Assembly (NCBI RefSeq): GCF_014205875.1
Contig: NZ_JACHEN010000010.1
Span: forward strand, 85,392 to 149,391
Length of the DNA stretch: 64,000 nucleotides
Direction: 5' to 3'
Origin: Anaerosolibacter carboniphilus
GTDB taxonomy: Bacteria > Bacillota > Clostridia > Peptostreptococcales > Thermotaleaceae
Shown here: positions 53,501 to 62,138 of the stretch, piece by piece
How the letters are laid out: the number at the start of each line of letters is the position of its first letter
How positions within the stretch are numbered: the first letter of the stretch is position 1
Translations under genes and position numbers: made by a program
Notes under the pieces: model-generated
Seen by the model: the letters and a program-made list of their open reading frames with translations, nothing else
Database searches by the model: none
Told to the model about the DNA's origin: nothing

Positions 53501-54421
53501 ATGAATCCAATAATCGAAGTTAAAAATTTTACTAAAAAATATGGGGATTTTATAGCTGTAAATGATATTTCTTTTAATGTGGAAAAAGGAAGTATTTTCG
53601 CTTTTTTAGGGCCTAACGGTGCTGGGAAAAGTACAACAATAAATACATTATGTACGATATTCGAAAAAACATCAGGCACACTTTTGATAGATGGAAAGGA
53701 TGTTACTACCCAAAAAAGTGAAGTTAGATCGGCAATTGGTGTTGTATTTCAAGATTCAACTTTAGATTCAAAAATGACAATTGATGAAAACCTTAAAATG
53801 CACTGTGTTTTTTATAATGTTCCTAATAGAGAGGTTGAAGAACGTATACAGTTTACTTTAGGCTTAGTTGATCTGCTAGACCAAAGAAACAAACTAGTGA
53901 GTACTTTATCGGGTGGAATGAAACGTCGTGTAGAAATCGCTCGTGGTTTAATTCACTATCCAAAGGTTTTATTTCTTGATGAACCAACAACAGGACTTGA
54001 TCCACAAACACGTGCACATATTTGGGAGTATATTATCAAACTCCAAAAAGAAAGGGATATTACAATTTTTCTTACGACCCATTACATGGAAGAAGCAGAA
54101 ATATGCAATAAAATTGCAATAATAGATGGAGGAATTATAGTTGCCCATGACACGCCCTATGCTTTAAAAAAAGAGTTCACTAAAGATACAGCATACATTA
54201 CTTCGAGAAAAGAATCTGAATTCGAACAGTTGCTGGAAAGATATAAACTGAACTATGTAAAGAAAGAGGGTTACTATAAGGTTGATGCTGAGAATACGGA
54301 TCTTTTATTACAAGTTTTAAGTGTACATAAGGAAAATATCGCGGATATCGAAATAAAAAAAGGTACTTTTAATGATGTTTTCTTGGAAATAACAGGGAGA
54401 AAAATTAGGGAGGACATATAA
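53501..54421 (+). CDS. ABC transporter ATPase, DrrA type
   Basis: 306 residues: Walker A GPNGAGKSTT, signature LSGGMKRRVEIARGL, Walker B VLFLDEPTTGLD and an H-loop TTHYMEEAE, with the C-terminal DUF4162-type tail of daunorubicin/multidrug exporters. It powers the permease encoded 2 nt downstream. GAAGAAGGTAAG precedes the ATG. The gene is the first of the cassette between R1 and R2. Substrate unknown; antibiotic or peptide export is common for the family. Confidence 0.9.
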   Translation: MNPIIEVKNFTKKYGDFIAVNDISFNVEKGSIFAFLGPNGAGKSTTINTLCTIFEKTSGTLLIDGKDVTTQKSEVRSAIGVVFQDSTLDSKMTIDENLKMHCVFYNVPNREVEERIQFTLGLVDLLDQRNKLVSTLSGGMKRRVEIARGLIHYPKVLFLDEPTTGLDPQTRAHIWEYIIKLQKERDITIFLTTHYMEEAEICNKIAIIDGGIIVAHDTPYALKKEFTKDTAYITSRKESEFEQLLERYKLNYVKKEGYYKVDAENTDLLLQVLSVHKENIADIEIKKGTFNDVFLEITGRKIREDI

Positions 54422-54423
54422 CA

Positions 54424-55260
54424 ATGGGTACAGTATTTGCATTGTGGAAAAGAGGGTTAAAAGCATTTATAAGGAATAGAACTGGACTGATTTTCTCACT
54501 TGTTTTTCCTTTTTTCTTTGTTTATGTATTTGGTGCAGTTTTTAGAAATGATCATATAGAAAATCCTATTGCGTATATGCTTTCTGGAGTTATCATAACA
54601 ACTGTGTTTGAAAGTTCATTGAATCTAGCATCATCAACTGTTGATGATATGGTAAGTGGATTTATGAAAGAAGTTTTGGTTTCTCCAGCTAAAAGGATTG
54701 CTGTTGCATTTGGACAACTATTGTCAGCTGCCACTGTTGCAACCCTAGAAGGGATTTTGATTTTAATTATTGGATTATTTATTGGTATTAAATTTACTAC
54801 ATGGACCACACCGTTATTTGTTCTTTTAGGAATGATTTGTGTTGGGCTTGTTTTTTCTGGTGTTGGATTATTTCTTGCAACGATTGTACGTAGCGGTCAA
54901 ACTTTTCAAATTGTTAAGACTGCTGTAACTTTACCTTTAACGTTTACATCAGGAGCATATATTCCCCTAGAAATGTTACCCAATTCACTTAAGTATGTTG
55001 CTTATGCTAATCCAATGACTTACGCAACAGCTTTTTTTCGTATGATTGCTTTGGAAAAGACCAATTTATCAACTGGTGAACTTGTAAAAGAGGGATTGGC
55101 TATTAATATTAATGGCTTTATTGTTACTCCGTTCATGTCTTTTATTATTATTGTAGCTATAGGCTTAATATTTTTAATACTATCAACAAAGTCATTTATC
55201 AAGACAGACTTTTCCCGTATAAACAGAAGTTCCAATGATGCAAGCGCGCTGTGGGGTTAG
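54424..55260 (+). CDS. ABC-2 type permease, DrrB type
   Basis: 278 residues, six predicted membrane segments, and the ABC-2 region TLPLTFTSGAYIPLEMLPN near residue 180. It forms the exporter with the ATPase upstream. GGGAGGACATATAAC gives a ribosome site in the end of that gene. The stop lies 58 nt before repeat unit R2. Confidence 0.88.
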   Translation: MGTVFALWKRGLKAFIRNRTGLIFSLVFPFFFVYVFGAVFRNDHIENPIAYMLSGVIITTVFESSLNLASSTVDDMVSGFMKEVLVSPAKRIAVAFGQLLSAATVATLEGILILIIGLFIGIKFTTWTTPLFVLLGMICVGLVFSGVGLFLATIVRSGQTFQIVKTAVTLPLTFTSGAYIPLEMLPNSLKYVAYANPMTYATAFFRMIALEKTNLSTGELVKEGLAININGFIVTPFMSFIIIVAIGLIFLILSTKSFIKTDFSRINRSSNDASALWG

Positions 55261-55318
55261 AATTGGGAATATGGCATTATCTAAATTGCTTGGCTCCTAC
55301 TGTACACTTATTTATCAG

Positions 55319-55376
55319 ATGCTAACTGCAACACACCATGCATGTGGAGACAGTCGTTAGGATAGAGAGGAAATAG
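55319..55376 (+). repeat. rlmD-end unit R2
   Basis: ATGCTAACTGCAACACACC, then codons for HTMHVETVVRIERK and TAG. CTAAC (55322-55326) pairs with GTTAG. The next ~85 bp, including the terminator hairpin at 55434-55456, are shared with R6. Confidence 0.8.
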
Positions 55377-55433
55377 GCTGATATCAAAGGCTTTAAAGGT
55401 TTTTAACTAGATACTGAAGTGTGTTCTATGTTC

Positions 55434-55460
55434 CCTCAGACTTACAGTTTGGGGGAATTT
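55434..55460 (+). terminator. Terminator after R2
   Basis: TCCCTCAGACT and AGTTTGGGGGA form an 11-bp stem with two G-T pairs, 3-nt loop, then ATTTT. R6 has the same hairpin at 63101-63130. Confidence 0.7.
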
Positions 55461-55641
55461 TGGTTTAGTATGGATTACATTTATAAACCCTCCAATATCA
55501 TACCAAGGTTTTAGTTGCATGCTATAATTTGAATGACATACTATTGTCTTCCCTATCTGAGGTTGAGAGTAATGCAAAGGAATTGAATGGTTATATATGT
55601 GAGCCAATAAGTAAAAAATAGAAATTTGAAGAGGTGTAATT

Positions 55642-56538
55642 ATGGATAAAAACAAAGATAGTATTATGTGGGATTTAAAAATAATTAAACCCAAAGATAC
55701 CATAGCGGCGGGTCGTCGTCATACTGTTGGTCTTAAATATGACGGAACGGTGACGGCTGTGGGTGATAATAAATATGGCCAATGTGATGTAAGCGGCTGG
55801 CACGATATTGTGGCAGTCGCAGCTGGTAATGTTCATATGGCGACAAATACGGGTAATGCTCATACAATCGGTCTTAAATCGGATGGCACGGTGGTGGCCG
55901 TGGGTTGGAATAAGTATGACCAATGTGATGTAAGCGGCTGGCATGACATAGTGGCGGTAGCGGCGGGTTGGCGTCGTACCCTTGGGCTTAAATCGGATGG
56001 CACGGTGGTGACTGTGGGTCGAAATAATGAAGGACAATGCAATGTAAGAGGCTGGCGTGATATAGTGGCGGTAGCGGCGGGTGATTGGCATACCATCGGT
56101 CTTAAATCGGACGGCACTATGGAGGCTGTGGGTAATAATCGGTATGGACAATGCAATGTAAGAAGCTGGCATGACATAGTGGCGATAGCGGCGAGTTACC
56201 TACATACCGTCGGGCTTAGATCGGATGGCACGGTGGCGGCCGTAGGTTTGAATAAGGATGATCAATGCGATGTAAGCGGCTGGCGCGGTATTGTGACGAT
56301 AGCGACGGGTAGTAATCATACAATCGGGCTTAAATCGGACGGCACTGTGACGGCTGTGGGTTGGAATGAGCATGGCCAATGCAATGTAAGTGGCTGGCGC
56401 GATATTGTGGCAGTAGCGGCGGGTTGCGCTCATACAATTGGGCTTAAATCGGACGGCACGGTGATTGCTGTAGGTGATAATGAATATGGCCAATGCGATG
56501 TAAGCGGCTGGTGTAGCATCCAACTGCCCGACAATTAG
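55642..56538 (+). CDS. RCC1-like repeat protein
   Basis: 298 residues made almost wholly of seven RCC1-type repeats of ~38 residues, such as HTIGLKSDGTVVAVGWN followed by QCDVSGWHDIVAVAAG, which should fold as a seven-bladed beta-propeller. No signal peptide or extra domain. Bacterial proteins of this type are usually of unknown function and spread in mobile regions. GAGGTGTAATT precedes the ATG. It fills the 1.1-kb segment between R2 and R3; R3 begins 4 nt after the stop codon. Neighbouring repeats are very similar at DNA level, a sign of internal duplication. Confidence 0.82.
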   Translation: MDKNKDSIMWDLKIIKPKDTIAAGRRHTVGLKYDGTVTAVGDNKYGQCDVSGWHDIVAVAAGNVHMATNTGNAHTIGLKSDGTVVAVGWNKYDQCDVSGWHDIVAVAAGWRRTLGLKSDGTVVTVGRNNEGQCNVRGWRDIVAVAAGDWHTIGLKSDGTMEAVGNNRYGQCNVRSWHDIVAIAASYLHTVGLRSDGTVAAVGLNKDDQCDVSGWRGIVTIATGSNHTIGLKSDGTVTAVGWNEHGQCNVSGWRDIVAVAAGCAHTIGLKSDGTVIAVGDNEYGQCDVSGWCSIQLPDN

Positions 56539-56541
56539 TAT

Positions 56542-56599
56542 ATGCTAACTAGAACACACCATCCACTGTGAGGCCGTAGCTTTGGTGGTTAGGGAGTAG
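56542..56599 (+). repeat. rlmD-end unit R3
   Basis: ATGCTAACTAGAACACACC, then codons for HTIHCEAVALVVRE and TAG. CTAAC pairs with GTTAG at 56588. A weak terminator stem (AATGATCCC at 56609, GGGATTATT at 56639) follows. Confidence 0.8.
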
Positions 56600-56881
56600 G
56601 ATGAAATTAATGATCCCTTATTGAGATAAAGTCGATGGGGGATTATTGGTATTCAATTTAAACTTGTTTTGGGAGGCTGGACAATAGTATATTATTGACA
56701 TGTGAACATATGCTCTAATGAGATTAACTATTTAGGGGTTAAACTTTATATAATTAGTTTAATGTGATAGTCTATGTGGAAGCGTATGAACATAAAATGT
56801 CCCCTCGAGCATTCAGATTTTTATGATTTAATCTGTCAACTTAAAGGGGATTATAACGTATTGCTGTTAAGAATACACAAT
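56600..56881. other. Non-coding between R3 and the ABC-F gene
   Basis: Apart from the stem at 56609-56647, AT-rich sequence without visible gene; it is the downstream region of the minus-strand ABC-F gene. Confidence 0.4.
56609..56647 (+). terminator. Terminator-like stem after R3
   Basis: AATGATCCC pairs with GGGATTATT (one G-T). No long T-run. Confidence 0.45.
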
Positions 56882-58621
56882 TTATAGTAACTTAATCAGT
56901 TCTTCTAACTTTGCAGACAAGACTTTTGCAAGCTCAAAATTAGAATCTTTTAAAGCCAATTCTATTTGCGTTTCAACAGATTTTTTCTTTTGTTCAATTT
57001 CTAAATAGTCTTTATCAAAATGCTTAGCATAAATCATCTTTCTAAATTTCCGCATACTCATTTCTCTAATCGTCTTATCTTCAATGATTAAAACAAAATC
57101 CATACAATTTACTATAAAATAGAAATCATGAGAAATCATTAAAACCGCACCGTTATAGTTTTTTATGGCTTTTTCTAGTGCTATTTGTGAATAGGTGTCT
57201 AAATGACTTGTCGGTTCATCAAGAAGCAACATGTTTGCTTTACTAGCAGAAACTTTAGCCAACTGAAGTAAATTTTTTTCTCCACCAGATAAAGATCCTA
57301 TCTTTTGATTGATGATTTCTTCGCCAAAACCATAGTTTGAAATATATGATCTAATCTCTTGATAAGCTTTGAATCCTGCATCATAGAACTCTTCAAGTAT
57401 GGTATGAGACTCATTTAGTATTTCGCCTTGAATTTGAGATAAATAAGCCATATCAACGTCTTTATTTACTTCGATAGAAGGATGAATGTTTTTAAAGATT
57501 TCTCGGAGCAAAGTCGTTTTTCCGGTACCATTTGAACCAATAAGGGCTACTTTATCAGTAGATTTAATCTCAAAGTTAACATTTTCTAAAAGTATATCAT
57601 CAAAGGCAAAACTGTAATCAGTAACTTTTAAAGCAGTAGTTTCTTCAATTTCATGATCAGCAACGAAACGGATCTCTGGTTGTTTAATATCTACAAATGG
57701 CGCTTTAATTCTACGCGCTTCCAATCTTTCTTGTACTTTAACTCTAGCTTTTAGTGTTTTCCCTCTAGCAGCTTCAGCATTATTGGTTGCTATAAGTCTT
57801 AGTTTCTTGATTAAGAACTCATTTCTCATAATTTCTTCAGCATCAGCTATAGCTTGTTCTTGTGTCTCAATTTTACTTTGAAGCAATGAGAAGTTGTAAT
57901 CAATGTATCTTCCATCAAACTCTTGGAGCTCCATGTTTTCAAGGTGTATAATTTTATTAAAACAATGATTCAATAGATATCTGTTGTGCGTAATAACTAA
58001 CAATGTGCCTTTGTGTGAATTAATTAGATTTTTAAGAGCATTAAGGTTTTCAAAGTCTAAGAACACATCGGGTTCATCCATAATGATTAAATCTGGACTT
58101 TTAAGCATTTCCTTAACGACCTGAATAAGTTTAAATTCCCCACCACTAAGGGCAGTTACCATTAGGTTTTTCTGCTGGGTGAGGTTTGCTAGATATAGTT
58201 TCTTATCAATATTGCTTTCGAAATCATTTCCACCAATCGCATCAAATACGTCTAAAGCTTGTTGGTACCTTTCTAACAAAGCATCAATATCTGAAGATGT
58301 TTCCATTTCAGCACAAATAGATGCTATCTCATTTTGTAGCTTAATAAATTCTTCTCCTATATATTCGAAAACTGTAGTTTCTTTTGTTTTGTCTAGTTGC
58401 GGGAACTGACTTACATATCCAATTCTACAATTTGGGTCAATCTTTAATATTCCATCGAACAGATATCTTTCTGGATCCATAATTATATCTACCAGTGTAC
58501 TTTTTCCACTGCCACTTGACCCTATAAAAGCACAATGTTGACCATCTTCTAGTGTAAATGAAATCTTATTATATAGATCCTTCTGCGGAAATGAGTAGGA
58601 CAAATTATCAACTTTTATCAT
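56882..58621 (-). CDS. ABC-F ATPase (ribosome protection type)
   Basis: 579 residues with two ABC cassettes and no membrane segments: Walker A GSSGSGKST and GSNGTGKTT, signatures LSGGEFKLIQV and LSGGEKNLLQL, Walker B LIIMDEPDVFLD and MLLLDEPTSHLD, and a helical P-site linker (about 235-310). A C-terminal helical extension is present. Proteins of this design displace antibiotics (lincosamides, streptogramins, pleuromutilins) from the ribosome or regulate translation; Clostridial relatives include CplR-like factors. AGGGG precedes the ATG at 58621. It is the only cassette gene on the minus strand. A short leader frame lies upstream. Confidence 0.9.
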   Translation of the reverse strand: MIKVDNLSYSFPQKDLYNKISFTLEDGQHCAFIGSSGSGKSTLVDIIMDPERYLFDGILKIDPNCRIGYVSQFPQLDKTKETTVFEYIGEEFIKLQNEIASICAEMETSSDIDALLERYQQALDVFDAIGGNDFESNIDKKLYLANLTQQKNLMVTALSGGEFKLIQVVKEMLKSPDLIIMDEPDVFLDFENLNALKNLINSHKGTLLVITHNRYLLNHCFNKIIHLENMELQEFDGRYIDYNFSLLQSKIETQEQAIADAEEIMRNEFLIKKLRLIATNNAEAARGKTLKARVKVQERLEARRIKAPFVDIKQPEIRFVADHEIEETTALKVTDYSFAFDDILLENVNFEIKSTDKVALIGSNGTGKTTLLREIFKNIHPSIEVNKDVDMAYLSQIQGEILNESHTILEEFYDAGFKAYQEIRSYISNYGFGEEIINQKIGSLSGGEKNLLQLAKVSASKANMLLLDEPTSHLDTYSQIALEKAIKNYNGAVLMISHDFYFIVNCMDFVLIIEDKTIREMSMRKFRKMIYAKHFDKDYLEIEQKKKSVETQIELALKDSNFELAKVLSAKLEELIKLL

Positions 58622-58633
58622 ATTATTACCCCT

Positions 58634-58690
58634 CTATATCATTAAAAAAGAGTCTATAAGAATAAGCTCTTCAATATATAATATTCCCAT
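58634..58690 (-). CDS. Possible leader peptide of the ABC-F gene
   Basis: An 18-codon frame (MGILYIEELILIDSFLMI) ends 12 nt before the ABC-F start. AAGAG and CTCTT within it can form a stem followed by T6 on the minus strand, which looks like an attenuator. Translation-linked attenuation by such leaders is known for several ABC-F resistance genes. There is no clear ribosome site for the leader, so it is only a candidate. Confidence 0.4.
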   Translation of the reverse strand: MGILYIEELILIDSFLMI

Positions 58691-58900
58691 GCAATTAATT
58701 ATTATTTTGTAAAGACATTCGTTTGAGTTTACCGTTGGTAGCATAACACTTTTTACGACTAAGTTCAATCATTTTATAATAAAGCCTTTCGTGACATGGG
58801 TAAAACAACAATAGAAAGACCATTATCTGAGTTGGTGAAAGAAAGGTATATTGAAGAGATAAACTAATATCATAGGCTAGGAAGGTATAAAATTTCGGCT
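58691..58900. other. Upstream region of the ABC-F gene, with a gene end relic
   Basis: A plus-strand frame from 58763 to a TAA at 58865 ends FRDMGKTTIERPLSELVKE, then RYIEEIN; it looks like the last 34 residues of a lost gene. The ABC-F promoter must be here, but no clear elements are visible. Confidence 0.35.
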
Positions 58901-58958
58901 ATGCTAACAAGAACACACAACGCATTGTGAGGCTGTAGCGTTGGTGGTTAGGGAGTAG
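58901..58958 (+). repeat. rlmD-end unit R4
   Basis: ATGCTAACAAGAACACACAA, then codons for HTTHCEAVALVVRE and TAG. It folds best of all units: CTAAC, CAC and CAACGC on the left pair with the continuous GCGTTGGTGGTTAG on the right, leaving AAGAA and A unpaired, a pattern like the extrahelical bases of integron attC sites. Confidence 0.8.
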
Positions 58959-58970
58959 AAAAGAAGGCTA

Positions 58971-59002
58971 AACCCTCTGTTGCAATAGGCAAACAGAGGG
59001 TT
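58971..59002 (+). terminator. Terminator after R4
   Basis: AACCCTCTGTT (58971-58981) pairs with AACAGAGGGTT (58992-59002), followed by ATTATTTG. Confidence 0.75.
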
Positions 59003-59131
59003 ATTATTTGAAAATAAGTTCTTAAGTTATGCACCTTGCCTATATTTTGGAAGGAAAAATATTACATATTGAAGAATAATCTATATAGGTAAAGAAATTA
59101 TCCCCCCGAAAAAGGTAAGGAGGATATATAA

Positions 59132-59965
59132 ATGAAAATAAAAGTATTAGGATCTGGAGCGTCTGAAGGATTTCCAGCAATATTCTGTAACTGTGACTCA
59201 TGTATAAAAGCTCGTAAGGCAGGGGGAAAGAACATAAGAACTCGTTCACAGTTTTATGTCGATGAGGATATGATGATTGACTTTGGGGATGATACCTATT
59301 ATCATTCTTTAAATGAGAACATAAGTTTATCAAAATTGAAATACCTATTGATAACACATTCGCATATAGATCATTACAATCCAACAATATTTCGATATAG
59401 GGGAGGATATTATGCCACTGAATTATATGAAAGCGTATTAAAAGTGTACTCGACTCCTACCGTGAAAGAAATATACGAAAACATGGATCGCGGCAAGCCT
59501 ATGGATGAAGTGAAAAGTAAGATTGAATTTAATGTACCGGCTGAATTTGTGCCATTTTCTATAGGTGATTATACAATTCACGCCTTACAGGCAATACATA
59601 TGAAAAATGAGAAATGCTATATGTATTTAGTTGAAAAAGACGGAAAACGTGTATTATTTGGCAATGACTCTGGATATTATCCAGATGAGACTTTTGAATA
59701 TTTAAAAGGTATGCATTTGGACCTAGTATTTCTAGATTGCACTTTCGGGCTACATTCATATGGAATTAATAGTAGTCATATGGGGATTCCTGAGAATCTT
59801 AAGGTAAAGGAAAGATTTTATGAAAATGGGACAGCTGATGATAGCACAGTTTTTGTAACCCATCACTTTACACACACCTGCGGAAGTACACATGAGGAGC
59901 TATGCGAGGAAACGGAGAAACATGGATTACTAGTTTCGCATGATGGTATGCTGTTTGAATTATAA
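59132..59965 (+). CDS. MBL-fold metallo-hydrolase, PhnP-like
   Basis: 277 residues. GSGASEGFPAIFCNCDSC at the start with the CxCxxC pair, the metal motif THSHIDHYNP, a glycine-aspartate in FGNDSGYYPD and a last histidine in FVTHHFTHT match PhnP-like phosphodiesterases of the metallo-beta-lactamase fold, which act on cyclic nucleotides or cyclic ribose phosphates. The substrate here is unknown. AAGGAGGATATATAA precedes the ATG. It is the only gene between R4 and R5. Confidence 0.85.
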   Translation: MKIKVLGSGASEGFPAIFCNCDSCIKARKAGGKNIRTRSQFYVDEDMMIDFGDDTYYHSLNENISLSKLKYLLITHSHIDHYNPTIFRYRGGYYATELYESVLKVYSTPTVKEIYENMDRGKPMDEVKSKIEFNVPAEFVPFSIGDYTIHALQAIHMKNEKCYMYLVEKDGKRVLFGNDSGYYPDETFEYLKGMHLDLVFLDCTFGLHSYGINSSHMGIPENLKVKERFYENGTADDSTVFVTHHFTHTCGSTHEELCEETEKHGLLVSHDGMLFEL

Positions 59966-60021
59966 TAGAATCTAGACTTGAAGCCAGAATGTTGAACAAG
60001 GTTGAAAATGAATGTAACTAC

Positions 60022-60085
60022 ATGCTAACTGGAACACACCACGCATGTTGAGTGCTGTTCACTAATTATAAGGAAGGATAAATAA
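60022..60085 (+). repeat. rlmD-end unit R5
   Basis: ATGCTAACTGGAACACACC, then codons for HTTHVECCSLIIRKDK and TAA. It lacks the GTTAG partner of CTAAC, but GAACACAC pairs with GTGcTGTTC. A C-terminus of the HVECCSL type is common in clostridial RlmD proteins. Confidence 0.78.
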
Positions 60086-60136
60086 CAAATATAGCAGTGT
60101 GCAAACTTGAATATTAATAGGTATACATGACTAATG

Positions 60137-60180
60137 AAAGTGATGGTTAAGGTTTCAACATGGAGCTTAGCCATCACTTT
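60137..60180 (+). terminator. Terminator after R5
   Basis: AAAGTGATGGTTAAG (60137-60151) pairs with CTTAGCCATCACTTT (60166-60180) with one G-T; T-rich sequence follows. Confidence 0.75.
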
Positions 60181-60361
60181 AATCTTTTAAATATGAAAAC
60201 GTTCCTAATAAGGGATATTGAAAACATATTTGTTAGCAATTCTTTTGTATGTATTGAAATAAAAAGATATTTATGGTAAAATCTTCCTCTAATAAAAATG
60301 TTTATTGGCTCATAAAAGTTTATGCTTTTTACAATGACAATTTAAGGTGGAGGTAAAAATT
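60181..60361. promoter_or_regulatory. Upstream region of the ABC-2 exporter operon
   Basis: AT-rich, contains ATGGTAAAAT near 60275 as a possible -10; I cannot assign a confident promoter. Confidence 0.25.
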
Positions 60362-61336
60362 GTGATTGAACTTGGGAATGTTTGTAAAACTTTTAAGGTA
60401 GCGAGAAGGAATGCTAGTTTTTCAGAAGCTGTAAGAGCACTGTTTCATAAAGAATATGACTATGTAAAAGCACTTGATAATGTATCTTTCAAAATAAATG
60501 AAGGTGAAATGGTCGGTTATATTGGACCAAACGGAGCAGGAAAAAGTAGTACCATTAAGATTATGTGCGGAATTCTATTGCCGGAAAGCGGGACTTGTAT
60601 AATAAATGGCAGGACTCCTTGGAAGGATAGAATTAAATATGTAAAAGACATTGGTGTAGTGTTTGGTCAGAGGTCTCAACTTTGGTGGGATGTGCCTGTT
60701 GTTGATAGCTTTGAATTACTTCGAGACATCTATAAAATAGATGAAAAAATATATAAAGAGAATTTATACAAGCTTACTTCTTTACTCAATATAGAAACAA
60801 TTATTAAAACGCCTACAAGACAGCTATCTCTCGGTCAACGAATGCGTTGTGAAATTGCCGCTTCACTACTACACAATCCTCGAATTCTTTTTTTAGATGA
60901 ACCAACCATTGGACTTGATGCTGTTTCAAAAATTGCAGTACGAGATTTTATTTCCAAAATAAATAAAGAAGAAAAAACTACTGTCATATTGACAACTCAT
61001 GATATGCAAGATATCGAAGCATTAACAAAAAGGATTATCCTAATTGGAAAAGGGAAAATCCTGCTTGATGGTGACTTGAATACACTAAAAAAACAGTACA
61101 CTGAACAGAAGAAAATAACAGTTGAATATGCGAGTGGGACTCTTTCTTTATGTGAAGGCTTAACACTTGTAGAAAGCTTACATGGCAGGGCAGTTATTAC
61201 CATAGACACAAATGTTATCTCAGTATCACATGCAATCGCAGAACTTTCAAAAAGCCTTGAAGTTTTAGATATTTCAGTAGCAGGGACTACGGCGGAAGAA
61301 ATGGTAGTATCCCTTTACAAGGAGTATCAAATATGA
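60362..61336 (+). CDS. ABC transporter ATPase (ABC-2/DUF990 exporter)
   Basis: 324 residues with Walker A GPNGAGKSS, signature LSLGQRMRCEIAASL, Walker B ILFLDEPTIGLD. The LSLGQR signature and the N-terminal SFSEAVRALFHKEYDYVKAL are typical of ATPases paired with DUF990-type permeases. GGAGG at 60349-60353 fixes the start at GTG 60362. Its stop overlaps the next start (ATGA). First gene of the R5-R6 cassette. Confidence 0.88.
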   Translation: MIELGNVCKTFKVARRNASFSEAVRALFHKEYDYVKALDNVSFKINEGEMVGYIGPNGAGKSSTIKIMCGILLPESGTCIINGRTPWKDRIKYVKDIGVVFGQRSQLWWDVPVVDSFELLRDIYKIDEKIYKENLYKLTSLLNIETIIKTPTRQLSLGQRMRCEIAASLLHNPRILFLDEPTIGLDAVSKIAVRDFISKINKEEKTTVILTTHDMQDIEALTKRIILIGKGKILLDGDLNTLKKQYTEQKKITVEYASGTLSLCEGLTLVESLHGRAVITIDTNVISVSHAIAELSKSLEVLDISVAGTTAEEMVVSLYKEYQI

Positions 61337-62136
61337 GGAAATATATATCGTTTTTTCGTATACGATTTGCTAATGGTTTGCAATATCGTGCGGCAGCATA
61401 TGGAGGGATGGTAACTCAGTTTGCATGGGGTTTTATGACCCTTTTAATGTTTTGGGCATTTTACAAAAGTGACAAGAATTCATTTCCAATGAGTTTTGAA
61501 CAGCTTAGTTCATATATTTGGTTACAACAAGCATTTCTGGCATTGTTTATGGCATGGTTTTTTGAAAATGAGATTTTTAGTGCTATTACAAGTGGAAATA
61601 TAGCTTATGAACTTTGTAGGCCCATAGATATATATGATATGTGGTTTGTAAGAAATGTGGCCAGTAGACTTTCAAAAGCAGTATTACGGTCAGTACCAAT
61701 TTTAATTGTTGGGGCATTTTTACCATCACCTTTTGGAATTTCAATGCCAGTAAGGTGGATGGCTGCATTGTTATTTATAATTTCTATATCAATAGGTTTT
61801 TGTGTTTTAGTTGCCTTTAATATGCTTATATACATTTCAGCATTTTATACAGTTTCTCCCATGGGAATACGAATATTGGCGGTCTCGTTAGTAGAGTTAT
61901 TTTCAGGGGCGGTTATTCCGCTGCCATTTTTCCCTGGAGGAGTAAGAAGAATATTTGAATTGTTACCTTTTGCTTCTATGCAAAACACACCGTTTTTAAT
62001 TTACACAGGAAATTTAGATAGCCAAGAAGCAATTTTTAGCATGTTCTTGCAGATGTTTTGGCTAGCCGCTTTAATTATAATTGGGAAACTGCTTATGAAA
62101 AAAGCTTTGAAAAAAGTAGTTGTACAAGGAGGTTAA
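61333..62136 (+). CDS. ABC-2 family permease, first subunit
   Basis: 267 residues with six membrane segments and the motif SGAVIPLPFFPGGVRRIFELLPF typical of one DUF990-like permease. It overlaps the ATPase gene by 4 nt, and the next permease gene follows after 2 nt; the two permeases probably form a heterodimer. Confidence 0.85.
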   Translation: MRKYISFFRIRFANGLQYRAAAYGGMVTQFAWGFMTLLMFWAFYKSDKNSFPMSFEQLSSYIWLQQAFLALFMAWFFENEIFSAITSGNIAYELCRPIDIYDMWFVRNVASRLSKAVLRSVPILIVGAFLPSPFGISMPVRWMAALLFIISISIGFCVLVAFNMLIYISAFYTVSPMGIRILAVSLVELFSGAVIPLPFFPGGVRRIFELLPFASMQNTPFLIYTGNLDSQEAIFSMFLQMFWLAALIIIGKLLMKKALKKVVVQGG

Positions 62137-62138
62137 AG

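Noticed and set aside
55675..56523. Long antisense frames over the RCC1 gene
   Set aside because: They are mirror frames produced by the repeated codon pattern of the RCC1 repeats; no start signals.
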